NCBI RefSeq assembly: GCF_036320965.1
Contig: NC_092225.1
Coordinates: 79,977,113 to 80,041,112 of the forward strand
Direction of reading: 5' to 3'
From: Panulirus ornatus
Lineage: Eukaryota > Arthropoda > Malacostraca > Decapoda > Palinuridae
Length of the DNA: 64,000 bases
Position 1 is the stretch's first letter; each line of letters begins with the position of its first letter. A program made the translations under genes and the position numbers. The notes under the pieces are model-generated. The model saw nothing but the letters and a program-made list of their open reading frames with translations. It was not told the origin of the DNA and made no database searches. This document shows, piece after piece, positions 12,101-23,395 of this stretch.

Positions 12101-12660
12101 TCCACCACGGGTGTTCCTCCCTCTCAGTCTTCAAGTATGTCCCTCTAAGTCCTCTCTCGCGTAAGACTAATGTCAGCAGGACGAAGCAGGATCATCATTT
12201 TGTGTCGCTCCGTCGATGGCACAGACATCAATTCGCCCTGGTGTCTGTTGACGTCCCCACTTCCTACCTCGTGTTATTCCCTCCCACCTATCACCCTGCA
12301 GTGCCCATGTACCGTACCCAATGTGCTTGCCTCCACTTACCCCTACCTATGTGCCTTTCATCCACGCTTGATCTTCGTATAATGACACAGATTATGACGA
12401 CTGATTATTCACTATGACGACTCCAGGTTTGGTATTCTGTCTACTGCAGAACCCCTGACACTCTTGCCCCATCCCCTTTCAAATCTTTCATCAAATACTT
12501 TCTCTCTTCCTCTCCATACGTCACGCGACGTCTCTGACAGACTTCCAACTTCCCGGGAGGAGACTCGATGCTTTCTCTTCCCTCACGTCTCACTCATCAC
12601 TAGTCTCCTGAGCGGCAAGTAAGGTCCTTGCGACCCCTCCCCCTCTCCCCGTTACCTCCC
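9166..12660. other. Long low-information stretch, no gene recognised
   Basis: Several short to moderate open frames occur, the longest at 10196-10813 plus (205 codons). They lack recognisable domains and overlap in competing frames. A short array of the word AACCATCCATCCCAGGCACC lies near 10427-10470, inside a CCATCC-rich region from 10350. 11470-12600 is pyrimidine-rich on the plus strand without a clear repeat. I cannot exclude a small or diverged exon. Confidence 0.35.
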
Positions 12661-12669
12661 TCACACAAT

Positions 12670-12860
12670 AATCTAACACATTTAGTTTGATGATTTAAAC
12701 CAAGAACAATAATTTACCACTTTCAATATGGTCATCTAACCCTCGAAATGCGATGACTTAACCTTTGAATTCGTATGAACTTCAACAAATAGATTCAGCC
12801 AGCAAGTTCGACGATTTAAACCTTGCAGTATGACTATCTCATCCTCTCAGTACGTCAACT
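12670..12860. repeat. Degenerate tandem repeat (GATGATTTAAACC-type)
   Basis: Related phrases such as TTTGATGATTTAAACC, ATGGTCATCTAACCC, GCGATGACTTAACC and TCGACGATTTAAACC recur about every 25-50 bases. It looks like an old decayed array. Confidence 0.45.
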
Positions 12861-12999
12861 TCCTGCCTGAGGTACGATACACTGCCTCTGGTGGCGGAGC
12901 AACACGACGATATACAGTGAGGAGGAGTTGACCAGCTGGACAGTGAGACACCGCTGTCTCTTGCCAATACACCGTCACGTGGTGCACGAGGTCTGCCTC

Positions 13000-13077
13000 A
13001 GGTACTGCCGGGCGTCATGCACCCGAGGTACTACCGGGCGTCATGCACCCTCGGTACTACCGGGCGTCATGCACCTA
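13000..13077. repeat. 26-bp minisatellite x3
   Basis: GGTACTRCCGGGCGTCATGC occurs three times at a spacing of 26 bases. The adjacent five bases vary. Confidence 0.85.
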
Positions 13078-13157
13078 ACATGTAACTAGAGAACTCTACA
13101 AGCTTAAGTCATCCCAGACTTAACCCTTTGATGACGACAGCAAAGCCCTGGAGTATA

Positions 13158-13225
13158 GTGGCTTGGCCTCTGACCTGACCCGCTCCGGTCAGGTCATCAC
13201 ATCAGAGACCGTACCGTCTCGCGCC
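13158..13225 (+). repeat. Dispersed repeat D (GGCYTGACCTCTGACCTGACC type), copy 1
   Basis: This matches segments near 23116 and 56486 in the order GTGGCTTGGCCTCTGACCTG, then ACCCGCTCCGGTCAGGTCAT, then a GTACCGTCTCGCGCC stretch. The last part resembles the 21-bp minisatellite unit on its reverse strand. The alignment is by eye and divergence is considerable. Confidence 0.5.
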
Positions 13226-13397
13226 GGAGGTCAGGTTACACAATAATACCGGGAGGTTCTCCATCAACACATCTCCCGGTATGAACAACTCCGGTGTGTA
13301 TTGTGGGTGGCGCAGCTGACGCCCCTGGCACGACTCTTCCCACCTCACATTTTTCTATTGCTTTAATACTTACGATGGTTTCTGGTGACACCCTGTA

Positions 13398-13399
13398 TG

Positions 13400-13450
<51 letters not shown>
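13398..13450. repeat. (GT)n microsatellite
   Basis: About 53 bases of TG dinucleotides. Confidence 0.98.
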
Positions 13451-13451
<1 letters not shown>

Positions 13452-13639
13452 CTAAAATCTGTTATCGTTTCTTATATTCATTTCTCTCCAGTTCGCCGAA
13501 GAGTTTACCTGTCTTAATAAATTATCTATAATTAAAAGATAAAAGACCATTAATAACTAAAGGGAAATGTAAACCAATCAACACCACTTTCAGTTTCCTG
13601 GAGACATCTGTGTGATGCTAACCCCGGGATCTCCTTACC

Positions 13640-14075
13640 CCCTGCTGTGGGGTGGTGGAAGGAGGTACGAGGGAAGAGGTGGTGGTGGTGGCAGGAGGTA
13701 CAGGGGAAGAGGGGGGGTGGTGGCAGGAGGTACAGGGGAAGAGGTGGTGGTGGTAGTGGTGGCAGGAGTTACAGGGGAAGAGGGGGGTGGTGGTGGTGGC
13801 AGGAGGTACGTGGGAAGAGGTGGTGCAGGTGGTGGTGGCAGGAGGTACGAGGGAAGAGGTGGTGGTGGTGGCAGGAGGTACAGGGGAAGAGGGGGGGGGG
13901 TGGTGGTGTACAGGGGAAGAGGGGTGGTGGTGGTGGCAGGAGGTACGTGGGAAGAGGTGGTGCAGGTGGTGGCAGGAGGTACAGGGGATGAGGTGATGGT
14001 GGCAGGAGGTACGTGGGATGGGAAGAGGTGGTGGTGGCAGGAGGTACAGGGGTAGAGGTATAGGTGGCAGAAGAT
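13640..14075. repeat. G-rich minisatellite (GGTGGTGGTGGCAGGAGGTA)
   Basis: Units of variable length combine GGTGGTGGTGGCAGGAGGTAC with GAGGGAAGAG or AGGGGAAGAG, with internal GGT expansion. Runs of three or more G are frequent on the plus strand, so G-quadruplex formation is plausible. Open frames occur in all three plus frames and on the minus strand (199 codons), giving Gly/Arg-rich or Pro/Thr-rich peptides. I treat these as repeat artefacts. Confidence 0.9.
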
Positions 14076-14234
14076 GCGTATGCGGGTGGAAAGCCGGATA
14101 TTATAAACAGTATTATGAACCATGTTGCCACCGAGACCATAACGTAAAAAGCTTGATGATGATGCTGGTAAGGGCGGGCGAGGCGTAATGACCCAAGGCA
14201 GGATGACTCTTATAACCACACGCTGGTGCTGCAT

Positions 14235-14450
14235 GAGGGCTTATATCCGGGTCAGACAGAACAACTATAATACAAATCCAGGTCATATGAGGGCTTATAT
14301 CCGGGTCAGGTAGAGTAACTATAATACAAATCCATGTCATATAAGAGCTTATACCCGGGTCAGAAACAGCAACTATAGTACAGATCCGGGTTATATGAGG
14401 GCTTACATCCGGGTCAGGTAGATGAACTATAGTACAGATCCAGGTCAGGC
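14235..14450. repeat. 54-bp minisatellite x4
   Basis: GAGGGCTTATATCCGGGTCA recurs at 14235, 14289, 14343 and 14397, exactly 54 bases apart. Each is followed by AACTATARTACARATCC. The copies show about 10-20% divergence, so the array is not recent. Confidence 0.92.
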
Positions 14451-14561
14451 AGCGTCACCACGACACAAGCCCCAGCGTCTGCGGGGATGGTGAGGATCGA
14501 ACACTGGTCGTGCACTGAAGTGACCATGCCAGGGGTCATATCATGTTCACCCTTTGACCAA

Positions 14562-15600
14562 CACGGTACGACCCTAGAGCACGACGGTGCGACTCTGGAG
14601 CACGGCGGTACGGCCCTGGAACACGATGATACGGACCTGGAACACGACGGTACGACCCTGGAACTCGACGGTCCGACCCTGGAACACGACGATACGACCC
14701 TGGAACACGACGGTGCGATCCTGGAACACGACAGTACGACCCTGGAACACAACGGTACGGCCCTGGAACACGACGGTCTGACCCTGAAACACGACAGTAC
14801 GACCCTGGAACACAACGGTACGACCCTGGAACACGACGGTACGACCCTAGAACACGACAGTACGACCCTGGAACACAACGGTACGGCCCTGGAACACGAC
14901 GGTCTGACCCTGGAACACGACAGTACGACCCTAGAACACTACGATACGACCCTAGAACACGACGGTCTGACCCTGGAACACGACAGTACGACCCTGGAAC
15001 ACAACGGTACGGCCCTGGGACACGACGGTGCGATCCTGGAACACGACAGTACGACCCTAGAACACTACGGTACGACCCTAGAACACGACGGTCTGACCCT
15101 AGAACACGACAGTACGACCCTGGAACACGACAGTACGACCCTGGAACACGACGGTACGACCCTAGAACACGACAGTGCGATCCTGGAACACGACAGTACG
15201 ACCCTGGAACACAACGGTACGGCCCTGGAACACGACGATACGACCCTGGAACACGACGGTACGGCCCTGGAACACGACGATACGACCCTGGAACACGACG
15301 ATACGACCCTGGAACACGACGGTACGACCCTGAAACACGACGATACGACCCTGGAACACGACGGTACGACCCTGGAACACGACGGTACGACCCTGGAACA
15401 CAACGGTACGACCCTGGAACACGACGGTGCAACCCTAGAACACGACGGTACGACCCTGGAACACAACGGTACGGCCCTGGAACACGACGGTACGGCCCTG
15501 GAACACGACAGAACGACCCTGGAACACGACGGTACTACCCTGGAACACGACGGTATTACCCTGGAACACGACAGTACGACCCTTGGCACGACAGCACGTC
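14562..15600. repeat. 21-bp minisatellite, about 49 copies
   Basis: The unit contains CACGACGGTACGACCCTGGA, with frequent variants GAT/AGT for GGT and GGCCC for GACCC. Because 21 is a multiple of 3, frames stay open on both strands: 14487-15614 plus gives a 7-residue repeat LEHDGTT, and 14536-15432 minus gives another. Changes are not concentrated at third codon positions. I therefore call this noncoding. The unit is related to the arrays at 24820 and 55620. Confidence 0.95.
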
Positions 15601-15614
15601 CCTGGAGGCTGTAA

Positions 15615-16267
15615 ACAGTTAATACAAGGCGTGATGAGCTGAACAAGATCCAGAGGTTTACCCGCTGTTTAAATTCGGGCCGATGAAGATATTTCTTGCA
15701 CAAAAATACTTAGAAATGAATTATCAAACCTTTTGCGTTGTGTTGAATAATCTGTATCAAACGAGTAAGAAAAAAAAAAACTTGTATTGTCTGTTATCGT
15801 GAAGTCACGTAAAGGTAATTTGAGTGACCAGTTTTAATGTTATCAATATTCTATCATTCAAGAGTTACGTTCGAATATATCTTTTTTTTCACAGCTGCCT
15901 CCAAGGCACAGGCAGAAAGGATGCCTTCACCCGTGGTCATCTTGGAGAAGAGAGAGTGTAGTGCACAGAGAAAAATAATGTACGAGAAGTTAACATGAGA
16001 TCCTCCTGTGTTTCCAGAGATGATCTTAAAAGGTGTAAAAGTTATCGGATGAGAAGACGAAGGATGGGAGAGAAATCCACAGCTTCACGAAAGAGGGAAT
16101 GAAAATTGTACAGCTTCACGAAAGAGGGAAAATAGTTCTAGAGCTTCACTATCTGAGGAGAGGAGGCGGTATCGTAATGGTCAACCCTCGTATGACTGGT
16201 TAAAAAACACAACAATAGGAAGCAGCGGCAAGTCGCGTGCCAGGGATCCAAGCTTTAGTGTGCGAGA
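15615..16267. other. No gene recognised
   Basis: AT-rich sequence with a short repeat of CAGCTTCACGAAAGAGGGAA near 16080-16130. No frame of note. It ends at the target duplication of the hAT-type element. Confidence 0.4.
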
Positions 16268-16683
16268 CACCCGCTCAGGGGCGTACCTAGGGGAAATAGC
16301 GCCTATGGCAAGCACTGAAATTGTGCCCCTGGCTTGATAAAAAATGTACATATAGTGGATGTAAATAGAAATATATACAGTGTAATTATAAACTGTTGAA
16401 GAGTTAGGCCAAATTAAAATTTATATAAACTTTTAAAGACTTAAAGCTAAAGACTTATTTAATCAAAATTGTAACGTAGAAGCGTTAATGCAACTGATAG
16501 TAGCAAAATATTTCTATAGTTGAAAAGTAGGCGAGTTTCTTTTTTATCTCAAAACCAAACCGTTGAAATGTTAATCGGGCAGCATATGTCAAAAAACAAA
16601 CCTGTTGAGTGGCGCCCCCCTTCAAGTGGCACCCAGGGCACCTGCCCTACCTGCCATACCCTGGGTACGCCACTGCACCCGCT
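16268..16683. mobile_element. hAT-type MITE with perfect 8-bp target-site duplication
   Basis: The element proper spans 16276-16675 (400 bp). The left terminus is CAGGGGCGTACCTAGGG and the reverse complement of the right terminus is CAGTGGCGTACCCAGGG, matching at 15 of 17 positions. Both ends are flanked by the identical octamer CACCCGCT (16268-16275 and 16676-16683), and an 8-bp duplication with CAG-type ends is diagnostic of the hAT superfamily. The interior is AT-rich and holds no transposase frame, so it is a non-autonomous copy. Intact duplications suggest a fairly recent insertion. A related but older element lies at 3110-3291. Confidence 0.92.
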
Positions 16684-16713
16684 GACACCTCACGAAAACA
16701 GTGACCGAAATAA

Positions 16714-16716
<3 letters not shown>

Positions 16717-16785
<69 letters not shown>
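16717..16785. repeat. (GA)n microsatellite
   Basis: About 69 bases of GA dinucleotides, starting 33 bases right of the hAT-type element's target duplication. Confidence 0.98.
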
Positions 16786-16786
<1 letters not shown>

Positions 16787-17032
16787 ACAATGTCATGGTC
16801 GACTCAGGCAGGCAGGGGTGAGGAGAGGTGAAAGAGGGAAAGATGATCAGGTGGAATTCTTGCTATTCCACTCTGGCTAAGGGAAAGAGGAGGAAAAACC
16901 ACCCTAGATATATGAGTGGTACTCCATACTGGGGCGGCTGAGACCCCTATCGATATGAAATGGCTGCTTCCAAATAAAATCATCGAGACATCTCCATGCT
17001 TTCGGGAAAGATATTTTGCGATATTCATTACT

Positions 17033-17480
17033 TTAAAGTTTTCCCAATAGACTAGAGGATATGGTTATGTTCAACATGATTAAGTTATTGCAGGGCTGTG
17101 TTGCAGTGTTCTGAAATCTACCATCAAAAACGGATTGAACTTTAGAAATACAAGTTAAAATTGCTTTTTTTTTCCCGCTACTGAATTTAACTAGGTTACT
17201 GCTTTCCCATTCTCCGATGCTGCACAGATTTGAATTATGAGGAATTACATTCATTGTGAGAGTTAGAACGCCCATTGGAGTCAGAAATAGAGGGTAAACA
17301 AGTTGAAATATGTAGCATCAGACAGAATAGGTCAGAGGCTGAGGAAACATCATTTAAGGAGTGAAGAAACAGGTAAGGACCTGAAACAGAACCCAGAGGG
17401 ACACCACTGTTGACAGGGTAACAGACACGAATCACTCTATCAACGACTAACTTGAGAAGACTGGGACAGGAGGCGTTCAT
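17033..17480 (-). pseudogene. Jockey-like non-LTR RT fragment (broken)
   Basis: On the minus strand, 17480-17235 encodes VNSGVPLGSVSGPYLF, which corresponds to the RT block normally read as (N/S)GVPQGSVL-P-LF. The next stretch, 17275-17033, encodes IGEWESSNLVKFSSGKKKA, matching the conserved region after the catalytic YADD block. The YADD itself is unrecognisable and a frame change lies between the parts. The order matches the longer copy at 25640-27600 on the same strand. It is a dead remnant. Confidence 0.75.
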
Positions 17481-18080
17481 TACAGCTCTGAGCGATGCTG
17501 AAGCAGCGACAAAAAGGAAATTTAGCGAAAAAAGCTAATGACAAACCTATACTTTTGCTTAGTCAGATCAGACTGTGGATACAAATATTGTTACAACATT
17601 TCAATAGTCAATTAACAGCTCATTAGAACGTTATCGAAGCGCATTGTTTAGTCTTGAGGTTCGATGTATGGACCATTAAGTCTGGACATTACGTTATTTG
17701 TTCGAAAAAAGGATTACGATGAAATATGAAGAAAAGACAAAAACAGAATACAGAAAAGATAAAACAAAATACATGAAAGAGAATTAAAATAATAGATAAG
17801 AATGGAAAAGATGAAAAGACGAGTGTGTAATGAATGAGACAAGACCACTGTAGAAGGAACGCCAGTGTGTGGTATACAGTGGGCAAGATTCTGGCGACTT
17901 CTGGTAACGATCTAACCCCGATCTGTACCACTGTACCGTCCTACATCGACCGGGTGCACCGGCGACTACAGACAGACACCATCCGTCCTACACCAGCTGC
18001 ACTGTCTTCCACCAGCTGCGTACACCACGCACACACACACACAGTAACACATCATCCTATCACTACTTAGTCTTGTTCAA

Positions 18081-18083
<3 letters not shown>
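17481..18083. other. No gene recognised
   Basis: Unique sequence, possibly including further decayed RT element upstream of the fragment at 17033-17480. No other family is recognised before the (GT)n tract. Confidence 0.35.

Positions 18084-18125
<42 letters not shown>
18084..18125. repeat. (GT)n microsatellite
   Basis: About 42 bases of GT dinucleotides. Confidence 0.98.
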
Positions 18126-18126
<1 letters not shown>

Positions 18127-18229
18127 AAAAAATCTTTCGACTGATTCAAATCAAATCAATTACATTAAAAATCTGTTTGTAAGAGTCTGTCCCATCTTCC
18201 ATGTCACGACAAGAGACTGCATGTACAAC

Positions 18230-18560
18230 TGCAATTAAAGCAACACATTAAGTTTGATAACGCGGCGAATTCACTGACTTTCAGAAGATAGTCAGTGCAA
18301 CATACAGGCTACAGTGAATATGCTAATGTATTGAAAGTTGCGAATGTCGTGAATATAATGACTACTGAACTATCTAATATCACGAATATTAGTCAAGGTA
18401 GTGACTGTAATGATTACGGTGAACACACAGCAAACGGTGAACGCATCGAAGGCAATGAATGGAAGTGAATGTATTGCAAGCAGTGAACGTATCGAGGCAG
18501 CCAATGTATTACGAGCAGTGAACGCGTCACTGGCAGTGAATGGTTGAGTGTAGTCTCTCC
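18230..18560. repeat. Degenerate tandem repeat (GCAGTGAACGYATCG-type)
   Basis: Phrases such as GCAAACGGTGAACGCATCGA, GCAGTGAACGTATCGA, GCAGTGAACGCGTCAC and GGCAGTGAATGG recur at irregular spacing of about 15-35 bases. It is a strongly decayed minisatellite. Confidence 0.5.
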
Positions 18561-18821
18561 CAGACGACTGTAAAAGTGTAGGGTTGATGGGGAAAGACAA
18601 AGCAGACTTTTATTTGCAGTTTAATATGATGTAAAACATCCCAGCGAAAACTGATCATTGTCAGAACAATTAAACAATCAGGAACTACAAAGAGGTTAGT
18701 ATGTCAATCACAACGCAACTGACCAATAAACTAGGTATAGACAAAAGCTGGTACACAAGATAACTAAACCAACAGAAATGCAGGGATTTCTAGTATGCAG
18801 TACTGGTTGCCTGTGTACGTC

Positions 18822-18823
<2 letters not shown>

Positions 18824-18893
<70 letters not shown>
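18824..18893. repeat. (AT)n microsatellite
   Basis: About 70 bases of AT dinucleotides. No SINE-like or LINE tail is recognised next to this one. Confidence 0.98.
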
Positions 18894-18894
<1 letters not shown>

Positions 18895-19491
18895 CAGGTA
18901 TACAAACTGCCGTACAACAACTTCAAGTAGGCGACAGGCAATCTAGAGACATGGCACTTCTTTCTCGGGCGTATGATGAATGTTTACATTTCATTATTCT
19001 TTTGGGAATGTCTTTTACTTAACTCGTCCCTCGTGGGAGATACAATTCCAAGTTTGGCTGCGCCCACCCAACCACTCTACGAGGACGAACACAAAGGATA
19101 AACAACGATTTTCGTATGACAAATTGGAAACATGCGGATAAACACAGCTGTCTTACGAGAGGCTTCGTTTCAGCTTTTTATAGCATGAATTAAGGTCTGC
19201 CCCACAGCTTCACGCAAGAAGGTAGAGAAACGTTAAGATATGAGTACTAAGAATCGATAATCATCGGGGATTAATATATTCTCAAGCGATTCTTGACCTG
19301 AGGAAGCGAAGACACAAGAAGTAGAATTACTGTACGATGAAACAAGACATCTTGGCATCACAACAGTCAATCCTTAAGTGGCTGACCTGCACAGAGAAAC
19401 TATGAAAAGCAATAGCCAGCAGCATGCAGAGGATTTATGCTTTAGGAGCTAGGACATAGCCACAGAGACAACTAGAGGAAGGGGGGAAAAC

Positions 19492-19494
<3 letters not shown>
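18894..19494. other. No gene recognised
   Basis: Unique sequence between an (AT)n and a (GA)n tract, with only short frames. Confidence 0.4.

Positions 19495-19584
<90 letters not shown>
19495..19584. repeat. (GA)n microsatellite
   Basis: About 90 bases of GA, the longest GA tract in the window. Confidence 0.98.
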
Positions 19585-19585
<1 letters not shown>

Positions 19586-19792
19586 ACAAAAAAGAGGTGA
19601 TTGAAGGGAGGTAAAGATAGGCTTATGAATACATTCTAGCTATGAGAGGGAAAGATGGAAGGATAAGCACTCCAGCATTGCAAGTAGTACTTTATCCTGG
19701 GACGAGGCGAGACACTTGTAGATGTAAAATATTTACCTAAAAGAAAAAGAATATTGCGGCTTCAACACACCACACAACTTTTGGCAAGTTCA

Positions 19793-20005
19793 TTATGCAT
19801 GGTTTCCAAGGCAGAGTGGGTTAGACACGTTGAAAAGGAAGGCTGTGTAAATAAATTTAGCAGAGTTACGTGGCACATAGAAAGAGATGTTAGAAGTAAT
19901 TGTGTTTTTGCCGTTTAATTCTACAAGATTATTGCTTTCCCATTTCGAGATGCTATACAGGTCTGAAAACAGAGGAAATATGTTCAGTGCAAGAAAAAGG
20001 AGCAA
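19793..20005 (-). pseudogene. Jockey-like RT fragment (post-YADD region)
   Basis: The minus-strand frame contains ISKWESNNLVELNGKNTI followed by SFYVPRNSA. It closely parallels the IGEWESSNLVKF stretch at 17033-17275. This is the segment just downstream of the catalytic block in Jockey-group RTs. Flanking sequence is decayed. It is a third remnant of the same family within 10 kb, on the same strand. Confidence 0.7.
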
Positions 20006-20251
20006 GTGTTAACGAGGTTGAGGCTACAGATCATTACCATGGAAAGAAACAAGGAAGACGAGACAAAACCACGATGGGCACCATTGTTTAATTAGGGTGA
20101 GAGGCCGCTCCGTCTGCCACTACAGCCATGGAAGTCATGCATCATCGCAGGACAGAGAGAAACGCTCAACTCAAAAGGAAGCCTAGTCGTCATATGATTA
20201 TTCCAAACTCTCTTCGTTTAGTGTGTCTAGTTTACTTCAACTAAGGACCGA

Positions 20252-20336
20252 GTTCAGATTCAATTTCGATAGTTTTAAAACTACTTAAAGTTACAGATTC
20301 AATTTCGATAGTTTTAAAATTTGTTAATTTTTTTTT
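20252..20336. repeat. 42-bp tandem duplication
   Basis: AGATTCAATTTCGATAGTTT occurs twice, 42 bases apart. The sequence after it (AGTTTGATCTCAGTTTCAG and similar) is also weakly repetitive to about 20420. Confidence 0.75.
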
Positions 20337-20420
20337 TAGTTTGATCTCAGTTTCAGGGAAGGTCCTATCTTTCCTTTCAGTTTAACTTCAGTTCGACCTT
20401 AGTTACTCTGGGTTTGACTT

Positions 20421-22690
20421 TACTGAAGCTGAAACACAGCTTATCATCAATGCTAGTTTTAAATCACATAACTTTTTTTTGTTAATGCTTAATTCTAATC
20501 CAATTCCCAATCACTAATTCAAAAGCTGAAAACAGTTCAGCCCCAAGTATGAGTTGCTCTTCCACACTGAAAGAATTACCATCCAACCACTGAATACCAT
20601 AAAAAATCTTAGCTGTCTGATACAGGACCACTATATAAGTATCGACTCACTGAACCAAGCGAGGCAGACGGACGGATCAGGGCACAGACGATCCGCACCG
20701 CTCACGCACTCCCCACACACACGACTCACGAAATCCCCAACAAACCGCAGCGTTCGACAAGTTGGCCAAAGCCACAACCATTCTCCCTGAAGACGCAAGC
20801 CAGTGACGGTAACAATTATTCTAACCACGACACATATGCTAATTTCTCAATATACCGCTAGCTTACTGATGGCAATCACAGTATGTTTCAAGATGTGTTA
20901 CGTCAGTTCGGCTGTATGACTGGTAGCTTCGCCTTTTCATTAGTCCCTCCCTTATTTCTTATTATCTACCGTTCTTCGTCGTGTTCTTGTCTGTCATGTA
21001 CATCTATAATCTATTTTACACTCAATTTCCTTCTCTCCTCCCTCTATCTATTCGTTAATGTCCATAACTTAAATATTAATCTTTTCAATTTTCCATACAA
21101 CTGCTCGATAGAAAACGACCCGTAATGCTAATCTTAATCGCTTTGAACATAGGAAATCAAGTCATTGTTAGACACAAACCTTGTGGTACCAAATTCCCAT
21201 TTCAATTCACTCTTTGTTGCGTCAGTGCAATGTTTATACGATATGTTACGTTGCCGATTCATAGAAAATTTCGAAAAATGCAATAAGATTAATACAAGGA
21301 GGCAGCCACATCTACAGATGGTCAATTTTAAACCTTCTGTACTTCCCTTAACGGTTGAATGAATGATACGGGCCATTTAACACCTCTATAACGGTATGAA
21401 CGGCTCGTTCCACATGCAACTATTGTTAACGAACAGTTGACAGTGGGGCAGGAAATCACCATGAGTATATCATCGTACTGATTGCCTAAAGTTTTCGTGA
21501 TCAAACTGTCGTCAAGGCGGCTCTGGAGATGAAGATTACTGTGATGCAATGGTGAGGTTATGCGCTCTAGGGATGGAAATGATTGTGCGCAAGAGGTGAT
21601 GTTGTCACGCGCTGGGGCTTAAGTTAATGTAATCAGAGAGTTTGGTTATCGTGTTGAGGGGGAAGGAGGCTATAATAATGTTTTACATGACTGTGGAGTT
21701 TACATAAACAAGTTATCACGCTTAATGTGAGGGCCTATCGTGTTTACTTTAAGTTTTCGAGATTACGGTACGCATTTATGTTCAGAAAATAAAGTTATAT
21801 CGTTATGGGTCAATATTATCGTGCGTCTTGTATTCATTACGTAGTCTAATGGGTGTTGAGTGTCGTACCCAGAAGGGTAAAGTATCGTGCAGGGAGAAGC
21901 TACATCAACAAACTAATAAATCTAGGGAAACCAGACCACCCGGCCAGACTGCTGGTAGGGCGAGTGGTTCTTGTGGTGACTTGGGGCGGGGGGGAGGAAA
22001 CAAAGCCTGTGGGAATAACTGTTCGTAATGGTGGACTAGTGACCATCTTCACGCTGAAAAAAAGGGGGAAAAAAAGAAATATTAAGTAACTTCCGGTCCG
22101 GTTCCGTAGGAAACTGCTAACATTAATAACCAATTTGGTTCTGATCAAAATGAAAGCGTCAACATGTGAAATACGTCGTACATAAATACGAATCATACAT
22201 TCCCTTACGAATTCCAGTTCAAAACTGGACCTGAATAGATTCATCTAACTAAACCTCTGGCATAAGGCGAGCGGACCCCGCCTCTGCACACGTCCTGCTA
22301 CTACACGAGTCGTGCTCCTTCCAGTTTCATGTAGAGTATATTCCTCATCAGAAGGTCGACAGTGTCTGGCGAACTGGGGCAAAACGTGTCATTATAAAGA
22401 CCACAATAATGAGATAGACGCATGGATAAATGTTAGGAAAATACGTGAATATTCAGAGAAACAGACACGAGAGAAATGTGCAGAAGGGAGAGCTGTGTAA
22501 ACCAGCTGCTAGAGAATATAAATCACACTTTTCCTTTGTTTACAGCGTCGTGAGGCCCCGGGGCTGGTGCTTAGACTTACGGTGTGGTCAGTGCCTGAGT
22601 GCCTTGTCAAGGACCCGGGTTCCTTGCCTGTCAGGAGGGTGAATGACCCGCCGTCAAGACCATAAAACACCGTCTTGATCTACAATGAAG
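20421..22690. other. No gene recognised
   Basis: AT-rich unique sequence with short frames only. I see no known repeat family, RNA gene or conserved protein motif. Confidence 0.35.
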
Positions 22691-22754
22691 GTTCTAAGAG
22701 ATAATCGTATAGGTAAACGTCCACAGCAAATGGAGGTGCTGCATCTTACCACAT

Positions 22755-23041
22755 GGTACAGTCATGGTACGATACCAGGTATGGTACATCACACTGGCAC
22801 AGGCAGCGATACGCTATCCGGGATGGTGCACCACATTGGCACAGTCAGTAGTGTGCTACCAGGGATGGTACACCACACTGGTGCAGTTACTAGTACACTA
22901 CCAGGGATGGTAGACCATACTGGCACAGTCACTGGTACACTACCAGGGATGATACATCATGCTGGTACACTACCAGGGATAGTGCACCATGCTGGTACAC
23001 TACCAGGGATGGTACACCAGACCGGCACAGTGGTACGGTAC
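22755..23041. repeat. 42-bp/30-bp mixed-period minisatellite
   Basis: Units contain CTACCAGGGATGGTACACCA followed by CACTGGCACAGTCACTAGTA. The last units lack a 12-base segment, giving a 30-bp period. Both lengths are multiples of 3, so a plus-strand frame (22685-23044) stays open. The peptide repeat (LPGMVHHTGTVT) has no recognised function. Confidence 0.9.
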
Positions 23042-23107
23042 TAGAATCAATGTCCACAACAGAGCCAAACCAGGTGACGTGCGTCATCACACAAAGGGAG
23101 TTGTACC

Positions 23108-23185
23108 CGCGGCCAGGATGGCCTCGTCTCTGACCTGACCCTCACGAGTCACGTCACAGGAGAGGTCGTCTTGCACGAGGATCCC
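23108..23185 (+). repeat. Dispersed repeat D, copy 2
   Basis: GATGGCCTCGTCTCTGACCT is followed by GACCCTCACGAGTCACGTCA and GGTCGTCTTGCACGAGG. The copy aligns by eye with 13158 and 56486. The terminal GGTCGTCTTGCACGAGG resembles a single unit of the 21-22 bp minisatellite. Confidence 0.55.
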
Positions 23186-23351
23186 ACAGTCGTCCTCAGG
23201 GTCTCAGTTAGCGAGAAATTATCACCCGACCAGGTCAGGGGTTAGCTGCCAACCCTCGGGTTACGCTCAAGAAACCATAACTTATGGACAACTATATATT
23301 CCTCCATCATATATCATCATCATCATGCAACCCCAGAATTCCCACAGGGCT

Positions 23352-23395
23352 CCTACGACCCCAAAGCTGCGCTACATTCAGTAGCAGGGACGGGA
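23352..23395 (+). repeat. Dispersed repeat (AAAGCTGCGCTACATTCAGT), copy 1
   Basis: The same block, continuing AGCAGGGAYGGRATGGA, occurs at about 43783-43820. Both copies sit near an LINE-related (AT)n region. It is a shared fragment of an unidentified interspersed element. Confidence 0.75.

Noticed and set aside
14487..15614. 375-codon open frame with LEHDGTT repeats as a repeat-domain protein
   Set aside because: The frame is created by a 21-bp period. The opposite strand is also open for 298 codons, changes fall at all codon positions, and related arrays at 24.8 and 55.7 kb are read in other frames.
22530..22670. tRNA-like or SINE segment near GACCCGGGTTCCTTGCC
   Set aside because: Only a partial B-box resemblance, with no A box and no shared body with other copies.
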